DNA from: Rhizoctonia solani
Taxonomy: Eukaryota; Basidiomycota; Agaricomycetes; Cantharellales; Ceratobasidiaceae
DNA: 64,000 nucleotides
Assembly: GCF_016906535.1 (NCBI RefSeq)
Contig: NC_057378.1
Location: 1,798,001-1,862,000, forward strand
Direction: 5' to 3'
Shown here piece by piece: positions 9,823 to 21,201 of this stretch. A program made the position numbers and the translations under genes. Positions within the stretch are counted from its first letter, which is position 1, and every line of letters begins with the position of its first letter. The notes under the pieces are model-generated. The model made no database searches. It was not told the origin of the DNA and saw only the letters and a program-made list of their open reading frames with translations.

Positions 9823-10670
9823 CATTATAATGTATCCATAGCGAAATTGTTCACCTGTATCCCTAGTAGATTGTTCACCTGCATTTTTAGTCAATTGTCA
9901 CATCCATGCATAGCTTGTTGATTTGAAATTGCATTCCTACCAATCAAACAACCACCACCTCACTTTGTCAACACGTCACTACTAATCATTATACTATTTG
10001 GTTCTTGTATAAACTGTGTCTCTCCTCTAGCTCTACCTCATCCTTTTTTGGTGGCCCCGGCACTTTGTTTCTTTCATATTTGTATGTGCTCGTAAAGCTT
10101 TTCAATGTATTCTCCCACACCCCGCACCTGTCCTCACGATGCCCAAACCATTTTCAGGACCGCACTGTACACTGGAGCGCCTGGTCGCACACCACATTTA
10201 TATACAAACTCTATCCATAATTCAAATCCGAGTTTGCATTCGCTCCGTTGTGGTCTTTAGATCCATGAGTGTCCCCAAGTTCGTTCTTAATCACTAAATC
10301 ATCTCCTTATACAACCTACAGACGCAATCATCAAATATAGCCGATCGTCTTTCTACACTTTGCACCCCGCCTTCGTGTACTATCAGCTAGGCTATGCTAC
10401 TAATCGTGAAAACCGTGAAAACCGTGCAAACCGTGCAAACTGGCACGAAAAAGACCGCGGTCGTGCTAAACATGCCAAGATTAGTACGACCGGTCCAAAA
10501 CACCCCTATTTAGGGGTCGCCGTCCTATAACTCTCGTCTAGTGTCAACGCCGTACTAGGTTGATAAAGCCTAGAATGGAATACCTCCGTTTAATGTAAGT
10601 CCAAAGGGTTCGAAGCTAATCTTGCCCGATTTTGACAGGTAGGGTGCGGCGGTTTCAGCCGGTTTTTCCT
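9823..10670. other. No gene recognised; short tandem and palindromic sequence
   Basis: AT-rich, non-coding as far as I can see. It contains a small tandem array of ACCGTG(A/C)AA units (about 10408-10440) and a perfect ACCCCTA/TAGGGGT palindrome near 10502-10517. The short open frames here have no recognisable content. Confidence 0.5.
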
Positions 10671-10674
10671 GATG

Positions 10675-11340
10675 TTGCTCGAAGATGACGACGATACGTA
10701 CTTTGATGCCTTGCAGAGAGGCGACTACGATATCCCGGAGGAGACTGAAGAGGAAAGGAGGAAGAAAGAGAGGGACGCTGCAAAGAAGCAAACGAGTGAG
10801 TTGATCATCTCCGCTCTTTACGCAGCTCTGATTGCGCCCTAGTCCAAGGTGTAAGCAACAACCACTTGCAAAATGTTGTTATGCGACCTGTAGAAATGCG
10901 AGTCCGATCTCTGTATAAAAGTAGTGGATCAGAAGACAGGTAATGACTGAGTAAATACAAGAGTGGGATGAGATGAGTATTCGGGGCTTGAACAAGGCCC
11001 TTATATACTCTACAGGTATGACTTACGCGTACGCTTGCGCGTACTGCGCATACATTGGGTGAGTCACCCACTTGATTCGATCACAGAACATTCCATTACA
11101 TTCTATGTCTTTCTACACGACTCCGCAAAGTCTGCTCCCACCCATATCTGTTTGACTGGCCACGAAGCCCGACTCGGATGAATCTGTTGTAGAAGATTGG
11201 CTGGTTGTGAAAGGTGGAAAGATACTGCTCCTGAAACGCATGTCGGATGAACTGCTAAAGAGAAGTCATAAAGTCTTGATTTTCTCCCAGTTTAAGACGG
11301 TGCAGGTTCGTGCAATTCTCGCATTGATGGAGATTCACAT
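10675..11340 (+). pseudogene. Fragments of a SNF2-family chromatin-remodelling ATPase
   Basis: Two plus-strand pieces look like parts of one SNF2/Lsh-type helicase. At 10695-10800 there is an acidic-to-basic segment (EDDDDTYFDALQRGDYDIPEE, then RRKKERDAAKKQTSE), as found ahead of the ATPase core. At 11164-11340 the C-terminal lobe motif appears (GGKILLLKRMSDELLKRSHKVLIFSQF), equivalent to GKMLLLDRLL...GHKVLIFSQF of the family. The ATP-binding motifs between them are missing; 10805-11160 is non-coding and may be an inserted LTR relic (it carries GAGTATATAAGGGCC on minus). The gene faces EMC1 tail to tail. I treat it as a broken host gene. Confidence 0.55.
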
Positions 11341-11443
11341 TAAATTTGATCATGTATAGCAATGGTTAACTCACTGCAAAGACTTGGAGCACTGTTGAAT
11401 CGATGGATCTACTGCACACTTCTATCCAAAACATACAAGAAGT

Positions 11444-14400
11444 TCACTGATACCACACCGCATGCTGCTGCTTCCTCGCTACAAGCGGCCGCACAACCAC
11501 AGTCGCCACACTCAACCCTACAGTCGTCAACAACAACTGTAGCTTGTTGAACCCAGCACCCAAGAGATCGAATGTTCCGGATGGAGTGACTCGGGTGTGG
11601 AATAGGTCGGGACCATACGCGAGAACGCAGGATGTGGACTCGAGTAGGGTCGGAGCCCCAATGATGTGCTTTGTCCCCAAGACCTGGATGGTGATATCAG
11701 TAGTCAGAATACGTAGAGTGAGGACGATAACCCACTTGATTTTTATGCGTAACGATACGCCGTGTGTCGGGTGGAAGAACAGGCTCGTACTGGAAGAGCA
11801 TCTCTTCCTGATCTTGAGCCGTCGGTTTTTGGAGAGGGCGACGAGGGTCAAGAATACGTCGGTGGAGATGGTAAATTTGGTTTTTGGACGTGGCCACTGA
11901 CATTCCCGTCAGTTAGAAACCTATGTCCGGGGCAACATAAACTTACACATAAGCCCCTTGGTAGAAATTCCAAACTTGGTACTGGTCGTACCAAGGGCCA
12001 CAATAGGATATGGAAAAAGGAATGATTGTTGTATCGCATGCATTTTGACGCTCTTCTCCGAAAAACTCGAAGACTCAACGCTATTATCACAAGTTAACAT
12101 TGTCCACAACTGTCAAGAACACTACCAACCTATGAGTTTTGTCGTCCTTTCCTAGACCCTCGTACAACTCCACAGAAACGACCTTGGTCCCCTTGTCCGT
12201 CGAGTTCCCGCCCACCTCATGAGCATAAACCAGCCAATTCTCCACAAATGCGACTTTGGGGGGTACACATGGTGCAGGGAGAGCGCCCGAATCAAAAACA
12301 ATCGCTCCGGAAACGAGATCGACGACTCGCACGGCACAATCCGCAGCGAGGACGGCCGCGACGTTCGGGTTGAGGTACTTGTACAATGTTGACCGGTCTC
12401 CCATGACCTTTCCATACGATGCGATTGGAGATACTGAGCGGTGGATGACTTCGAGGCGGGAAGCAGCGGTATTGGGGAAGGTGGCCGGCAACGTGAACGC
12501 TTTCTTCCATGTTTCAATGGCAGGGGTAGATAGGTCAGATTCAAGAGCAAAACCGCGTAGCTCAGATCCAATAGCACGAGTAAAGTATAACTGAGAAGCT
12601 CCGTCGACTGTAGGTTGAGATTTGGGGTAAACGTGCACCTGTGAGAGTATGAGCGCGGTCGAAGTAGTTACGTAGTTGGACTCACTTTTCCGTCCGCCGA
12701 GACAATCCCAATCGTGTTCGATTGTCCAGGAAGAATGAACGCCTCCGCAACCTCGGTCTCCGAGACCTGGATCCCTGCAGCACCGCCAGAAACCCAACGT
12801 CCGGTGAGCGCCGCGAAATGGAACACCACCGAGGTCTTTGTTTTCTGCCAAGCCGGATATTAGCGCTCATTCAATACACGCGGAAAACATCATACTTTTC
12901 CGCGCAACTTTTTCTCTGCGACGAGTATGACTTCTGGATCAGGTCCTTCTAGTGCGCTCTTGGTCACAAACATCTTGAACGGAATCACGTCTGCTGGGCC
13001 GGTCGAACTGACGCCAATGATCTTGCGCCAAACTACGTTTCCTTGCGCCGTGTCAATTCCGAGTAGCGTACCATAGCCCGTAGCTACGACGAGCACTTTA
13101 CGGAATCCGAATGGGTCGCGGTCGAGAGATGAGGAAGAACCGGGAGTGATAGTGTACGTCCCTGTAGCAAAGCGTTTCGAAAACTGAGCAATATATTGAG
13201 GGAGGTTCTACGGAGAATGTAAGTCTACGAGTACACGAAAAAATGAACTGCGTACCTGGGCAGCAACGATATGAAAAATCAGCCTTTCCAAGAACCCTCG
13301 ATGCTCGGATGACGCAATCTCTTCCGCAATCTTACGTTCCGGGAGATCGACGAGCGCGGCCACTTTGATATCAGTCAACGCTTCGTCGCGCGTCCATTGA
13401 AGATCGTGTAGTTGCCAGAGTTGAACTGCTCCAGTCGATGTAGTCAAAAGCATGCGGTGTTGAATGCTATAAGAGTGGGGCATGAACGCGTCAATGGCAC
13501 ACTGTGCATACACGTGAGTCGCTTTATGCGTTTGAATAATCTGATAGCAGACATACGTGCACAATCACCCCGTGTTCAGCAGTATTGAAGGGGAAGGTGG
13601 CGCCAGTACTGATTCCTTTTCCTTCAGATCCATGAGCAGCGTACGTGTGAATATGGGCAAGCTAAAGACGAGCTTAGTGGGAATGAGGAAAATATGTGTG
13701 GGTGGACTTACGCCGGTACTGAGAGACCAAAATACGCGAGCAATGTATGCATTTCCCTCTCGATCAAGTGACCCGCTAAACAACGATGGAGTTTCGCTCT
13801 TGGAGACAGCCTAGCACAAAGGTAAGATCAACTAAGACAAGAACGCAGACGACGAACCGAATCATCGAAATCCCATTCTTGCTTCAGCCCAGTCGAATAC
13901 ATACCAAATACATACGGAAGCTCATCTTTGGTCTCGGCAACAAACAACCCTTCATTGTCAAGTTGCACATCGTGCACCTTGGCAAACCTGGTCTTGGTCG
14001 ATGCGATTTCAGGCGATAAGATATTCGAATCTAATACAACCGAGTGTAATGTTCCATCGTGCTTCTCGAACCACACCACAGCAGGCGCTTTTGTATCATG
14101 AGTATTGAGCACAAACACATCTCGCATTCCACGAGTGATTTGCGAGGGTATCTGGGACTGGGAAACCAGAGCGCCAGTTTGGCGGTCCAGTGTGGTGATC
14201 GTCAGGGCATAAGAATCGGTTTTAGTCAGACCAACGGTATGTATAGATGTCGATGAGAGAACGACGCGTGTCAAGAGAGTGCTGATAAACCTGTTAGCAG
14301 TCATAAATAGCTCGACTGGGTATTTCACACCTGATATCATCTGTGTTCCAGCTCCAAACTGTCTTTCCTGACTTTCCCTCCAATCGACTGACTGTGTGCC

Positions 14401-15040
14401 CATTGGTGAGAACATACGCGTCAATATCGCTCAGTTCGTGCCAGAACGCTACGTCTACCCCGAGATTGGCAGGTTCGAGTAAGCGCCCCAGCGACGGCGA
14501 GTGTAGCTGGCGTTCCCAAAGCAGGCTTCCGGTAAATGCTTCAAATAATCGGACGTGTGACCCCCCAGGCCCGGATATAGAGACCAGGGCTACGACTTAT
14601 ATTGGCGTCGAGTCACGGTTGCATTGGAAAGAGACGTACCATCGCGGTGAGTCTTGTACTGCAGTATCCGACCCTCAGATTGGTCAAACTCCCTTCGCCA
14701 CACTGAACGAAATGAGCACAACTCAAATGTCGTCAAGAAAATAGCACAGACCAACATTCCCGGTGCTCCCAGGGTTTAATACGGCAAGCACATTGCTCTT
14801 CGTCGCAACTGCCATTCCGGTTTTCTTTGTGGGTGAGCTGGGGTCTGACCGAATAAACATTGGCAATGCTTTCGTAGAGTCAGTCAAAGGGACTCTGACA
14901 AGTTCTTTGTGCCAGTCAACGACTCCTGCCTCTGATTCTTCAAGTGCCAATACATATTGTAGAGCCCAGAGCCATAACAGGTATATCCTCTTCCAGGGAT
15001 TTAAGGATCTTGTGTACAGCTTTATCATCATGCAGAGCAT
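11444..15040 (-). CDS. EMC1: ER membrane protein complex subunit 1 (EMC1), 5' end fused to a retroelement
   Basis: EMC1 is the large lumenal beta-propeller subunit of the ER membrane insertase complex. The mature start EESEAGVVDWHKEL and the end (LLESTSCVLAYGPDLF..TRV.PSGTFD..., then a last TM segment LLLTTVGLSVATVVV and a short basic tail) are diagnostic. About 12 introns of 40-70 nt are needed, with clean GT/AG ends, for example 14703-14751, 14590-14639, 14291-14330 and 13811-13857. After removing them I read no stop through the PQQ-like repeats (LWQLHDLQW, GTLLGIDTAQGNVVWRK) to TAG at 11444. The oddity is the 5' end: the native start is not recognisable. Upstream of about 14950 the DNA is pol of element C, read in another frame. 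The nearest in-frame ATG (15038-15040) would give a basic stretch plus IYLLWLWALQYVLA, a usable signal sequence. Function is certain; expression is not. Confidence 0.88.
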
Positions 15041-17164
15041 CCCTTATTAGGTCATTAAGGTCACTATCTGTTTGAATAGCTGCAATAAAAAGCTCTGGGC
15101 TTATGAGCACAGGGGTTTCACCCCCCTCTTTAACCACAGACTTGTGGTCTTCATGGTGAGAGAGAATATCTGCTTTTCTATTCTGTGCGCCCAGCCTATA
15201 CACAATCCTATAATTGTAATCTGCCAAAAATCCCATCCACCTTAACTGCCTTTGGTTCAGATCCCTTTTTGTCTGAAAATACTCCAGATTTTTATGATCT
15301 GTCAGTATTTTAACAGGGATTACTGTTCCTTCCAGCAGGTGACGCCATTCCTTTAAAGCCCTTACTACCGCTAGTAACTCTTTATCAAAGATGTCATAGT
15401 TTCTTTCAGCAGGTGCTAGGGATTTTGATAGGAAAGCAACCGGGTGTAATTTATCATCACTGTCCTTTTGATTAAGGACAGCGCCCATTGCAAAATCAGA
15501 GGTGTCACACTCAAGGAAAAACTCCTTGTATGGATCAGGTTGGATTAATACAGGGGATTCAATTAGAGCCTGTTTGAGAGCTTTAAAAGACACTTCTTGG
15601 CGTTCACCCCACTCCCAAGGTATATTCTTTTGGAGTAATTGGTATAAGGGTTGTGCCAATTTTGAGAAGTTATGTATGAAGCGTCTATAAAAATTTATAA
15701 AGCCCAAAAACTCTTGAACCCCTTTGACAGAGCGCGGTGTTGCCCAATCAACCGCTTGAGTAATTTTCTTAGGATCTGCTTTTACTCCTTCACCATTGGC
15801 AATAACACCAAGGTAATCTACTTCAGACGCATAGAAATTACACTTCTCCAGGTTACAATAGCATGCATTGTCTTGCAGCCTTTTCAGTACCTCTTGGAGA
15901 TGTTTTGTATGTAATTCTCTGCTTTCTGAGAATATTAGGATGTTGTCTAGATATACTACTACATAGACGTCCAATATGTCCCTTAATATCTCATTCATGA
16001 AGTGCTGGAATGCAGCAGGAGCATTGCATAACCCAAAGGGCATGACTAGGTATTCAAACAGGCCATACTTGGTTTTAAATGCAGTCTTCCATTCATCACC
16101 TTCCTTTATCCAGACCAAGTTGTATCCAGATTTCAGGTCAATGGTGGAAAAATATTTTGCGCCCCTTAGTTTCTCAATGAGAGACTGTATTAACAGTAGG
16201 GGGTACGCATTTTTGACTGTATTTGCATTTAGGGATCTATAATCCACAACCATACGCCTTTTCCCATTTTTCTTGTTGACAAAGTGAACTGGGGAACCAT
16301 ATTTGGACTTGGATGGACAAATCAACCCTTTGTCCAGTTGTTCTTTGAGGAGTTTTCTAAGTTCCTCATCATCAGATGCCTTCAAGGGGTATACCATAGC
16401 CTTAACAGGTTTATCAGGGTCAATTAAATCAATCCCTAAATCAAAAGGACGGTGCGGTGGCAGTTCCATCACCTTCATGTCCTCAGAAAATACCTCTGCA
16501 AAATTGCGCAGTTCTACTGGGATACTTTCAAGTGGAGAATCCACAGTACCTCCAGTTTCCCTAGGGATGCCTTCAAGAGGTTCAATTACCTCAACACCTC
16601 CTAAGTCTTCTGGTATGCCTTCAAGGTGGTTAGAAGTCCCACCAACATTTCCCAGGATAGAATTAGAAACAGAAAGACAAGTGTTGTTACAATATTGAGA
16701 ATTAAAAGTGATATGCTTATTAGGCCAGTCTATAGTAGGGTTGTGTAACTTGAGCCAGGACATTCCAAGGACTATGCTATGTTTACCTATATCAGCTACG
16801 TTACATTTCAGAACCTCTTTGTGACTACCTAATTCTAAAGTAAATATACATTCTGAATCTACCAAACCAGAACTAATGTCTCTTCCATCAATCACTTTAA
16901 GGTGATGTGGTACAGATTTTTTTGTAGTAGGTATACCACATTGTTTGATCAAGCCCTTGTGTATAAAGCAAGATGATGCACCTGAATCAATCATAGCCCA
17001 TCCAAAGAAGGGCTTCATTTTCTTGGTAACCTTAAGGCTGGGAACTTGTTGAACGCAAGATGCTTGAAAATATATATTTAGAGGAGATATATTATTTACA
17101 GAAAAGATTTCCAAGCTATCTAAAAGTCCATTATTTCCCTCTGATACACTGTTCCCATTAGTGT
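14940..17164 (-). pseudogene. pol: Element C pol (PR-RT-RNaseH), integrase missing
   Basis: Open for about 724 codons. Protease DSGASSCFIHKG (about 17000); RT with MVVDYRSLN, FSTIDLKSGYN and the catalytic box as YLDNILIF at about 15955; RNase H ECDTSDFAMGAVL (about 15500), EKLLAV-type and LTDHKNLEYF segments; then a linker (SDLNDLIRDAL). The RT box should be YxDD. The second Asp is Asn here (GAC AAC; ancestral GACGAC would be a CpG change), so RT should be dead. The frame runs upstream into the end of gag and is -1 relative to it. It ends at a TGA created by the junction with EMC1, before any integrase. Confidence 0.85.
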
Positions 17165-18499
17165 TCAGAGGTCCCCATTTTCCAACTCATCCTGAGAGAT
17201 ATGGGCCTCATGGCCAGAGTAGGATTTGGAGGGGCATTGGTTGGCATAGTGTCCCCTTCCTCCACATGTTGCGCATATAATTGGTTTTTTGCCTTTTGAA
17301 GAGGCAGAGTCTAGGTCCATAGGGGAAGGACCAGAATTACGCAAGGAGGAGGAGGAAGCCTTGGGAGCAGAGGAGGTGGTGGCAGTGGCAGGGTGGTTAT
17401 CCTTTTTGAGAGATTTAAAGGTAACGTCCATGGTGGTGCCATCATTCCATTTAACAATTGGAACTGCTATCCCTTTGGCATTTTGGCCAACCTTTTGAAG
17501 AACCCCCTTCTTTGCCTTTCCATCCACAATTGCATACACCTGTTCCCCAACAGACAGTTTATCCCTGGGCGCTCCCTGGGCTGCTGCTGACGTAGAGGTG
17601 CTGGATTTGCTTCCAGATTGGTTTGAAGAGGAAGATGAACCCTTGTGCTGGGCCGCAAACTGCTCTAGGCGCTGATCCACTTTAAGGGCCTTCTCTGCAA
17701 GAGTTGCAAGAGTAACAGAGGCATCTGCATGGTCATAATCTTGAACCATGAGAGTTTCCTTAATTTTGTGGGATAGGCCATCATAGAACATATCCCTGAG
17801 AGAGGGGTTGTTGTAACCAAGACCTTGAGAGTAGGTCTGGAAGTCCTTGTAGTAATCTTGGACCCCCTTGGTTTGTTTGAGGGTGTGCAGTTTAGCACAG
17901 AAGTTCTCAGTCCTATTTTGGACACTCCAGCGTGCATTGAATTGCAGCCAGAAGGCATCCAAATTGTGGAGCCAAGAAACAGGGTTCCCTTTAACAACGT
18001 CCTCTTCCAGATAGGGCTCAAGCCACTCATGGGCCTTGCCATCCAGGCAGGAAATGATAAAAGCGATTTGCTCATCCACTGTTGAGCCAGGATATGAGAT
18101 CCTGAGATAATGAGATACAGCAACTCTGAAAGAGATTGCCTTGTTTTTGTCTGACCCGTCAAATTTGTCTGGCATTGCAAGTTTAGGAGCCTTGGTAGCC
18201 AAGGCAAGGGAGGAACCAGACGGAGCTGCAGTGCCTATTTTGGCAATATCAGCCCCAAGTTTAACAATGAGGGCATCTAGATTGGTGATGCTGCTGTTGT
18301 GGTTATTGAGGGTGGCCTGTGTGGTGCCAAGATCTGTGTGATGGGCAGCCGCTTGTCCTATGACCAGAGATAGGTTTTGATTCATAGCCAGGAGGAGGTT
18401 TTTGATCTCCTGGGCCCACGCAGGTATCTCCTGGATATTGGTGGGGACAGACAGCGCATTGGGATTGGCATGCACATAGGTGGAAGGTTGGGTTGACAT
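17165..18499 (-). CDS. gag: Element C Gag with an extra Tudor/SH3-like segment
   Basis: 444 residues, ATG at 18497-18499. Residues ~115-280 are a Retrotrans_gag capsid (KFDGSDKNKAISFRVAVSHYL, FWLQFNARW, DYYKDFQTYSQGLGYNN). A serine-rich linker follows. Residues ~315-375 (VGEQVYAIVDGKAKKGVLQK, then VKWNDGTTMDVTFKSLKK) resemble a small beta-barrel reader fold, which is unusual inside a gag. The CCHC knuckle CATCGGRGHYANQC is near residue 415. The TGA stop is at 17165; pol follows in the -1 frame, but without a canonical slippery heptamer (TTGGAAAATGGGG only). No breaks are visible. Confidence 0.85.
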   Translation of the reverse strand: MSTQPSTYVHANPNALSVPTNIQEIPAWAQEIKNLLLAMNQNLSLVIGQAAAHHTDLGTTQATLNNHNSSITNLDALIVKLGADIAKIGTAAPSGSSLALATKAPKLAMPDKFDGSDKNKAISFRVAVSHYLRISYPGSTVDEQIAFIISCLDGKAHEWLEPYLEEDVVKGNPVSWLHNLDAFWLQFNARWSVQNRTENFCAKLHTLKQTKGVQDYYKDFQTYSQGLGYNNPSLRDMFYDGLSHKIKETLMVQDYDHADASVTLATLAEKALKVDQRLEQFAAQHKGSSSSSNQSGSKSSTSTSAAAQGAPRDKLSVGEQVYAIVDGKAKKGVLQKVGQNAKGIAVPIVKWNDGTTMDVTFKSLKKDNHPATATTSSAPKASSSSLRNSGPSPMDLDSASSKGKKPIICATCGGRGHYANQCPSKSYSGHEAHISQDELENGDL

Positions 18500-18933
18500 A
18501 GTGGAGATAGGGGAGTGTGGATAGATACTAAAATAGTGTCCTTGCTAAATAAGGCAACTTCACTACTAGTTTAGGAATAAGGGGAGGCTAGATGATTGGC
18601 CCCACTAAGCTCACAGTTTATTCTTTACGCTAATCACTGTCTCAATACCTAGCGTTGAATGCTCCTTACAACTGATCAACAAGCCTTGGATGGGTGTGAT
18701 ACAGTAGCAGGTTTTGCACAAGTGGGTCTTTGACTGTCTGTGACACAGAAGAAGTTGTGGCAGACTTTTGGGTGGACGTTTGCAATGCTAGCTGTGTAAC
18801 AATAACCCCCTAGTGCAACAATCACCAGTTTTGACTATTATCTGGCTATGCTGGATCACTGGTTCTTGATGGGTTGTGCCAGTACTAACACCCTAGTAGT
18901 CCACAGGGGTTGGTGATGAAGAACTTGACCTAA
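18500..18933 (-). other. Element C leader with self-priming site
   Basis: Non-coding leader. At 18931-18921 the minus strand reads AGGTCAAGTTC, two bases from the LTR edge. The complement GAACTTGACCT lies at 20863-20853 in the LTR, about 25 nt downstream of a TATATAAGG box (20896-20888). This is the same layout as in A1, with unrelated sequence. Confidence 0.7.
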
Positions 18934-18963
18934 TGTCAGAGCCAACAACTACCACAGGGCAAG

Positions 18964-20638
18964 TGTCATAGACACACTCAATACCAGGGAATTTATTCCC
19001 ATTTTCTCAAATTTAAACAAAGACAATTGGACAACATTTTCAATCACATGACTTTGGCGCTTATATCATACGCTAAGCGCCAAGCCACATCCCCATCCGC
19101 GCTTATTCAGCATATGTAGCCACCTCCACTTGATGACATCACTATGACACATCAGTGACACGTATGCATGAGTAAGGCCTGTTATAGATAGGGAAAAAAA
19201 GTAATAACACAAAATACTCTAAAGAAGAAAGAAAGAGGCCAAAAGAGGAGAATAGACAAATAAGGTAACTGTCTAACTATAGAAGGTAGAAAACTTAGGA
19301 AGATAAGTAATAAGAGAAATCTATGCTAGTGAAATTAGAGTATATTAGAGTGGCTAGTTATCTTGATAGGAGAGTAAGGTGGTTAGTATCAGGGGGATCC
19401 CTACCAATAACCAGTAATGAGCGTATTACTGTTCAGCAGGCGACGCAATGTACAAGCAAAGTAATATAAAACCTAAATGTCAGTCTCCGGAACTCACTGT
19501 AATTTAATTGAGAATTATAGAAATTTATTTTCTTGTCTCCAACAGTAGACAAGGGGGTAAAGGCGTTGTGGAAGCACCAAACACTTAGCAGACAGCCAGG
19601 AAGTCTTGGCAGGGTTGCACTTAAGCTGGTTCTAGGTTCCCTGTATAGGTCGGGACCGTCCTAGAGGCTATATGCGCCGAACTTAAGAGCTTTAGGCAGA
19701 TTTACTATGTATGATACTTAAAGAGATCAATAGAAGTTCTTAAGAGTCACACAGGCTGAGAGAGGATGATAAAATGTGATGCATTCAAAAGGCCAGTTCA
19801 AGGGGCTATTTATACCCTTAGAGGCCTGTGATTACTATATACAGTAGGGTAAGATACATGACAAGATGAAAAGAGATGAGATGTTAAGTGAGAGCCTGTC
19901 TCATAAAGCCATGCCTTATAAGAGTTAGCCTCCAGTTCTAAGAATATCCTTCCCCTCACTAAGACACTCTAGGAAAAGGCTGAAACAAGCTGTGCTCTTA
20001 GTGAGGCCCAGACCTTCCTCTTAGCTACTTGGTAGTAGCTTCTGGAAAGCAGAGTGCTTACTTAAGAATAGCTAGTTAGACTCAAGTTAATAAGTCTTCC
20101 CTTCAAGGAACTGTTTCTCCCTTAATACCTCAAGTATTTACATGATTAAAAATAGTAGAAATAACAGAAAAATTCAAGGAATATTTCTATGTACTTTACA
20201 AGTGTTTGTCTACACTAATTTCAAGGCCAAATCATGTTTGCTTTGCCGTTCTTTACTATTTTATTCTGTTCCATAACAAGGCTGACTGCGGAGCGGGGTT
20301 CTTATTTGATACAGTATTGGCTTTAGTGTATTTGTAATTAGCTCTACCTTGTAATATATAAGGAGGCCAACCAACCATGGTAACACCCAGGTCAATCACC
20401 TCCTGTTTCATCTTAACATTGTACAAGGCCTTACAGCCAGATTCACTAAGTACCCACAACACCTTAAGTGTTGCCTCCACTGTACGTACGTAGTTAGCCA
20501 TTGCCCCTAAGGCCTTGGCCATTGTAGTTTAGTAGTTAGACGTTGTAGGGTGGAACTTGCTGCCTACAGTGGTACTTTGTATTAGTCACACGGCCACAAG
20601 TGCCCGCGCCCTTGATGTCCTTACAGACGTCTAGGACA
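18964..20638 (+). repeat. Solo LTR of family A, itself interrupted
   Basis: Plus-oriented A-family LTR (TGTCATAGACACACTC ... CGTCTAGGACA). Target duplicates GCAAG (18959-18963) and GTAAG (20639-20643) differ by one C/T. After removing 19180-20278 it is about the usual 570 bp. TATA box TATATAAGG near 20357 on plus. Confidence 0.85.
19180..20278 (+). repeat. Solo LTR of family F (1.1 kb)
   Basis: Begins TGTTATAGATAGGG and ends CCATAACA. Flanked by AGGCC (19175-19179) and AGGCT (20279-20283), a 5-bp duplication with one C/T change. A longer relative with the same ends and shared blocks (GGATCCCTAC, GAGGCTATATGCGCCGA) is at 55393-56698. No coding sequence. The parent element is not in the window. 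Confidence 0.75.
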
Positions 20639-21201
20639 GTAAGCCCAACAAGCTATTGCCTAATATAGGACTTATCAGCAAGTGGGATCTAACAATGCTC
20701 AAGGCAATTGCCAGATAAAGGGTGGACAAGACCAATAACAGTAAAGTGCACTATGCTGTTAAGACAGCAGGGCTAAGAACCAAGGCAGGGACTATTACAC
20801 TCAAGGTGCACCTGATTGTATGCCAAGGGTAGGTAGTGTTGGAAGGGATAAGAGGTCAAGTTCTGAGGCTTAAGGCTCTCAGAACCCTCCTTATATATTC
20901 AACAAGTAGAGGGAATAGTATATACATGAGCAAACACAATAACAAAGATAAGGTCACATGACCAAGATAAGAAAGACGTGATCACATGACTAAAGGTCAT
21001 GTGATAGGATTACATAATATGCGCTCAGCGCTTAAATAGCATAAAGATGCATATATCCATAAATCTTCAAGAAAATAGCGCATATATTCACTATCTCTTT
21101 GACTTAATGGATTCTAAAGTGGTCACGCCTCTAGGGCATGACAATTTGTATCTGTTGCTTTAGACTCAAATAAGAAACCCCTTCTCCACATCAATTTACA
21201 T

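Larger units (their letters stand above)
14950..21143 (-). mobile_element. Gypsy element C, 3' truncated against EMC1
   Basis: Minus-strand LTR retrotransposon. 5' LTR at 18934-21143 (enlarged by two nested LTRs), self-priming site, gag and pol up to RNase H and the linker before integrase. Integrase and the 3' LTR are absent; the sequence changes to EMC1 coding sequence at about 14950. C was inserted into the start of pol of element D (right junction after 21143), so the missing 3' end and the gag of D were probably lost in one deletion that joined C to EMC1. Confidence 0.8.
18934..21143 (-). repeat. 5' LTR of element C, split by nested LTRs
   Basis: Ends TGTCAGAGCC (18934) and GGGCATGACA (21143) in plus reading. 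The native LTR is 18934-18963 plus 20639-21143 (about 530 bp); 18964-20638 is an inserted A-family LTR. The remaining sequence holds CATGTGAT/CACATGAC palindrome-like motifs and an AGCGCTTAAATAG stretch comparable to the GCGCTTAT motif of the other LTR families. Confidence 0.75.

Noticed and set aside
9823..10560. tRNA or rRNA genes
   Set aside because: I looked for tRNA-like cloverleaf ends and rRNA cores here and in other gene-free stretches and saw none.
10850..11110. A solo LTR between the SNF2 fragments (TGTAAGC...CATTACA with a TATA-like GAGTATATAAGGGCC)
   Set aside because: The candidate ends lack matching target duplicates, so I could not fix boundaries; mentioned only within the SNF2 entry.
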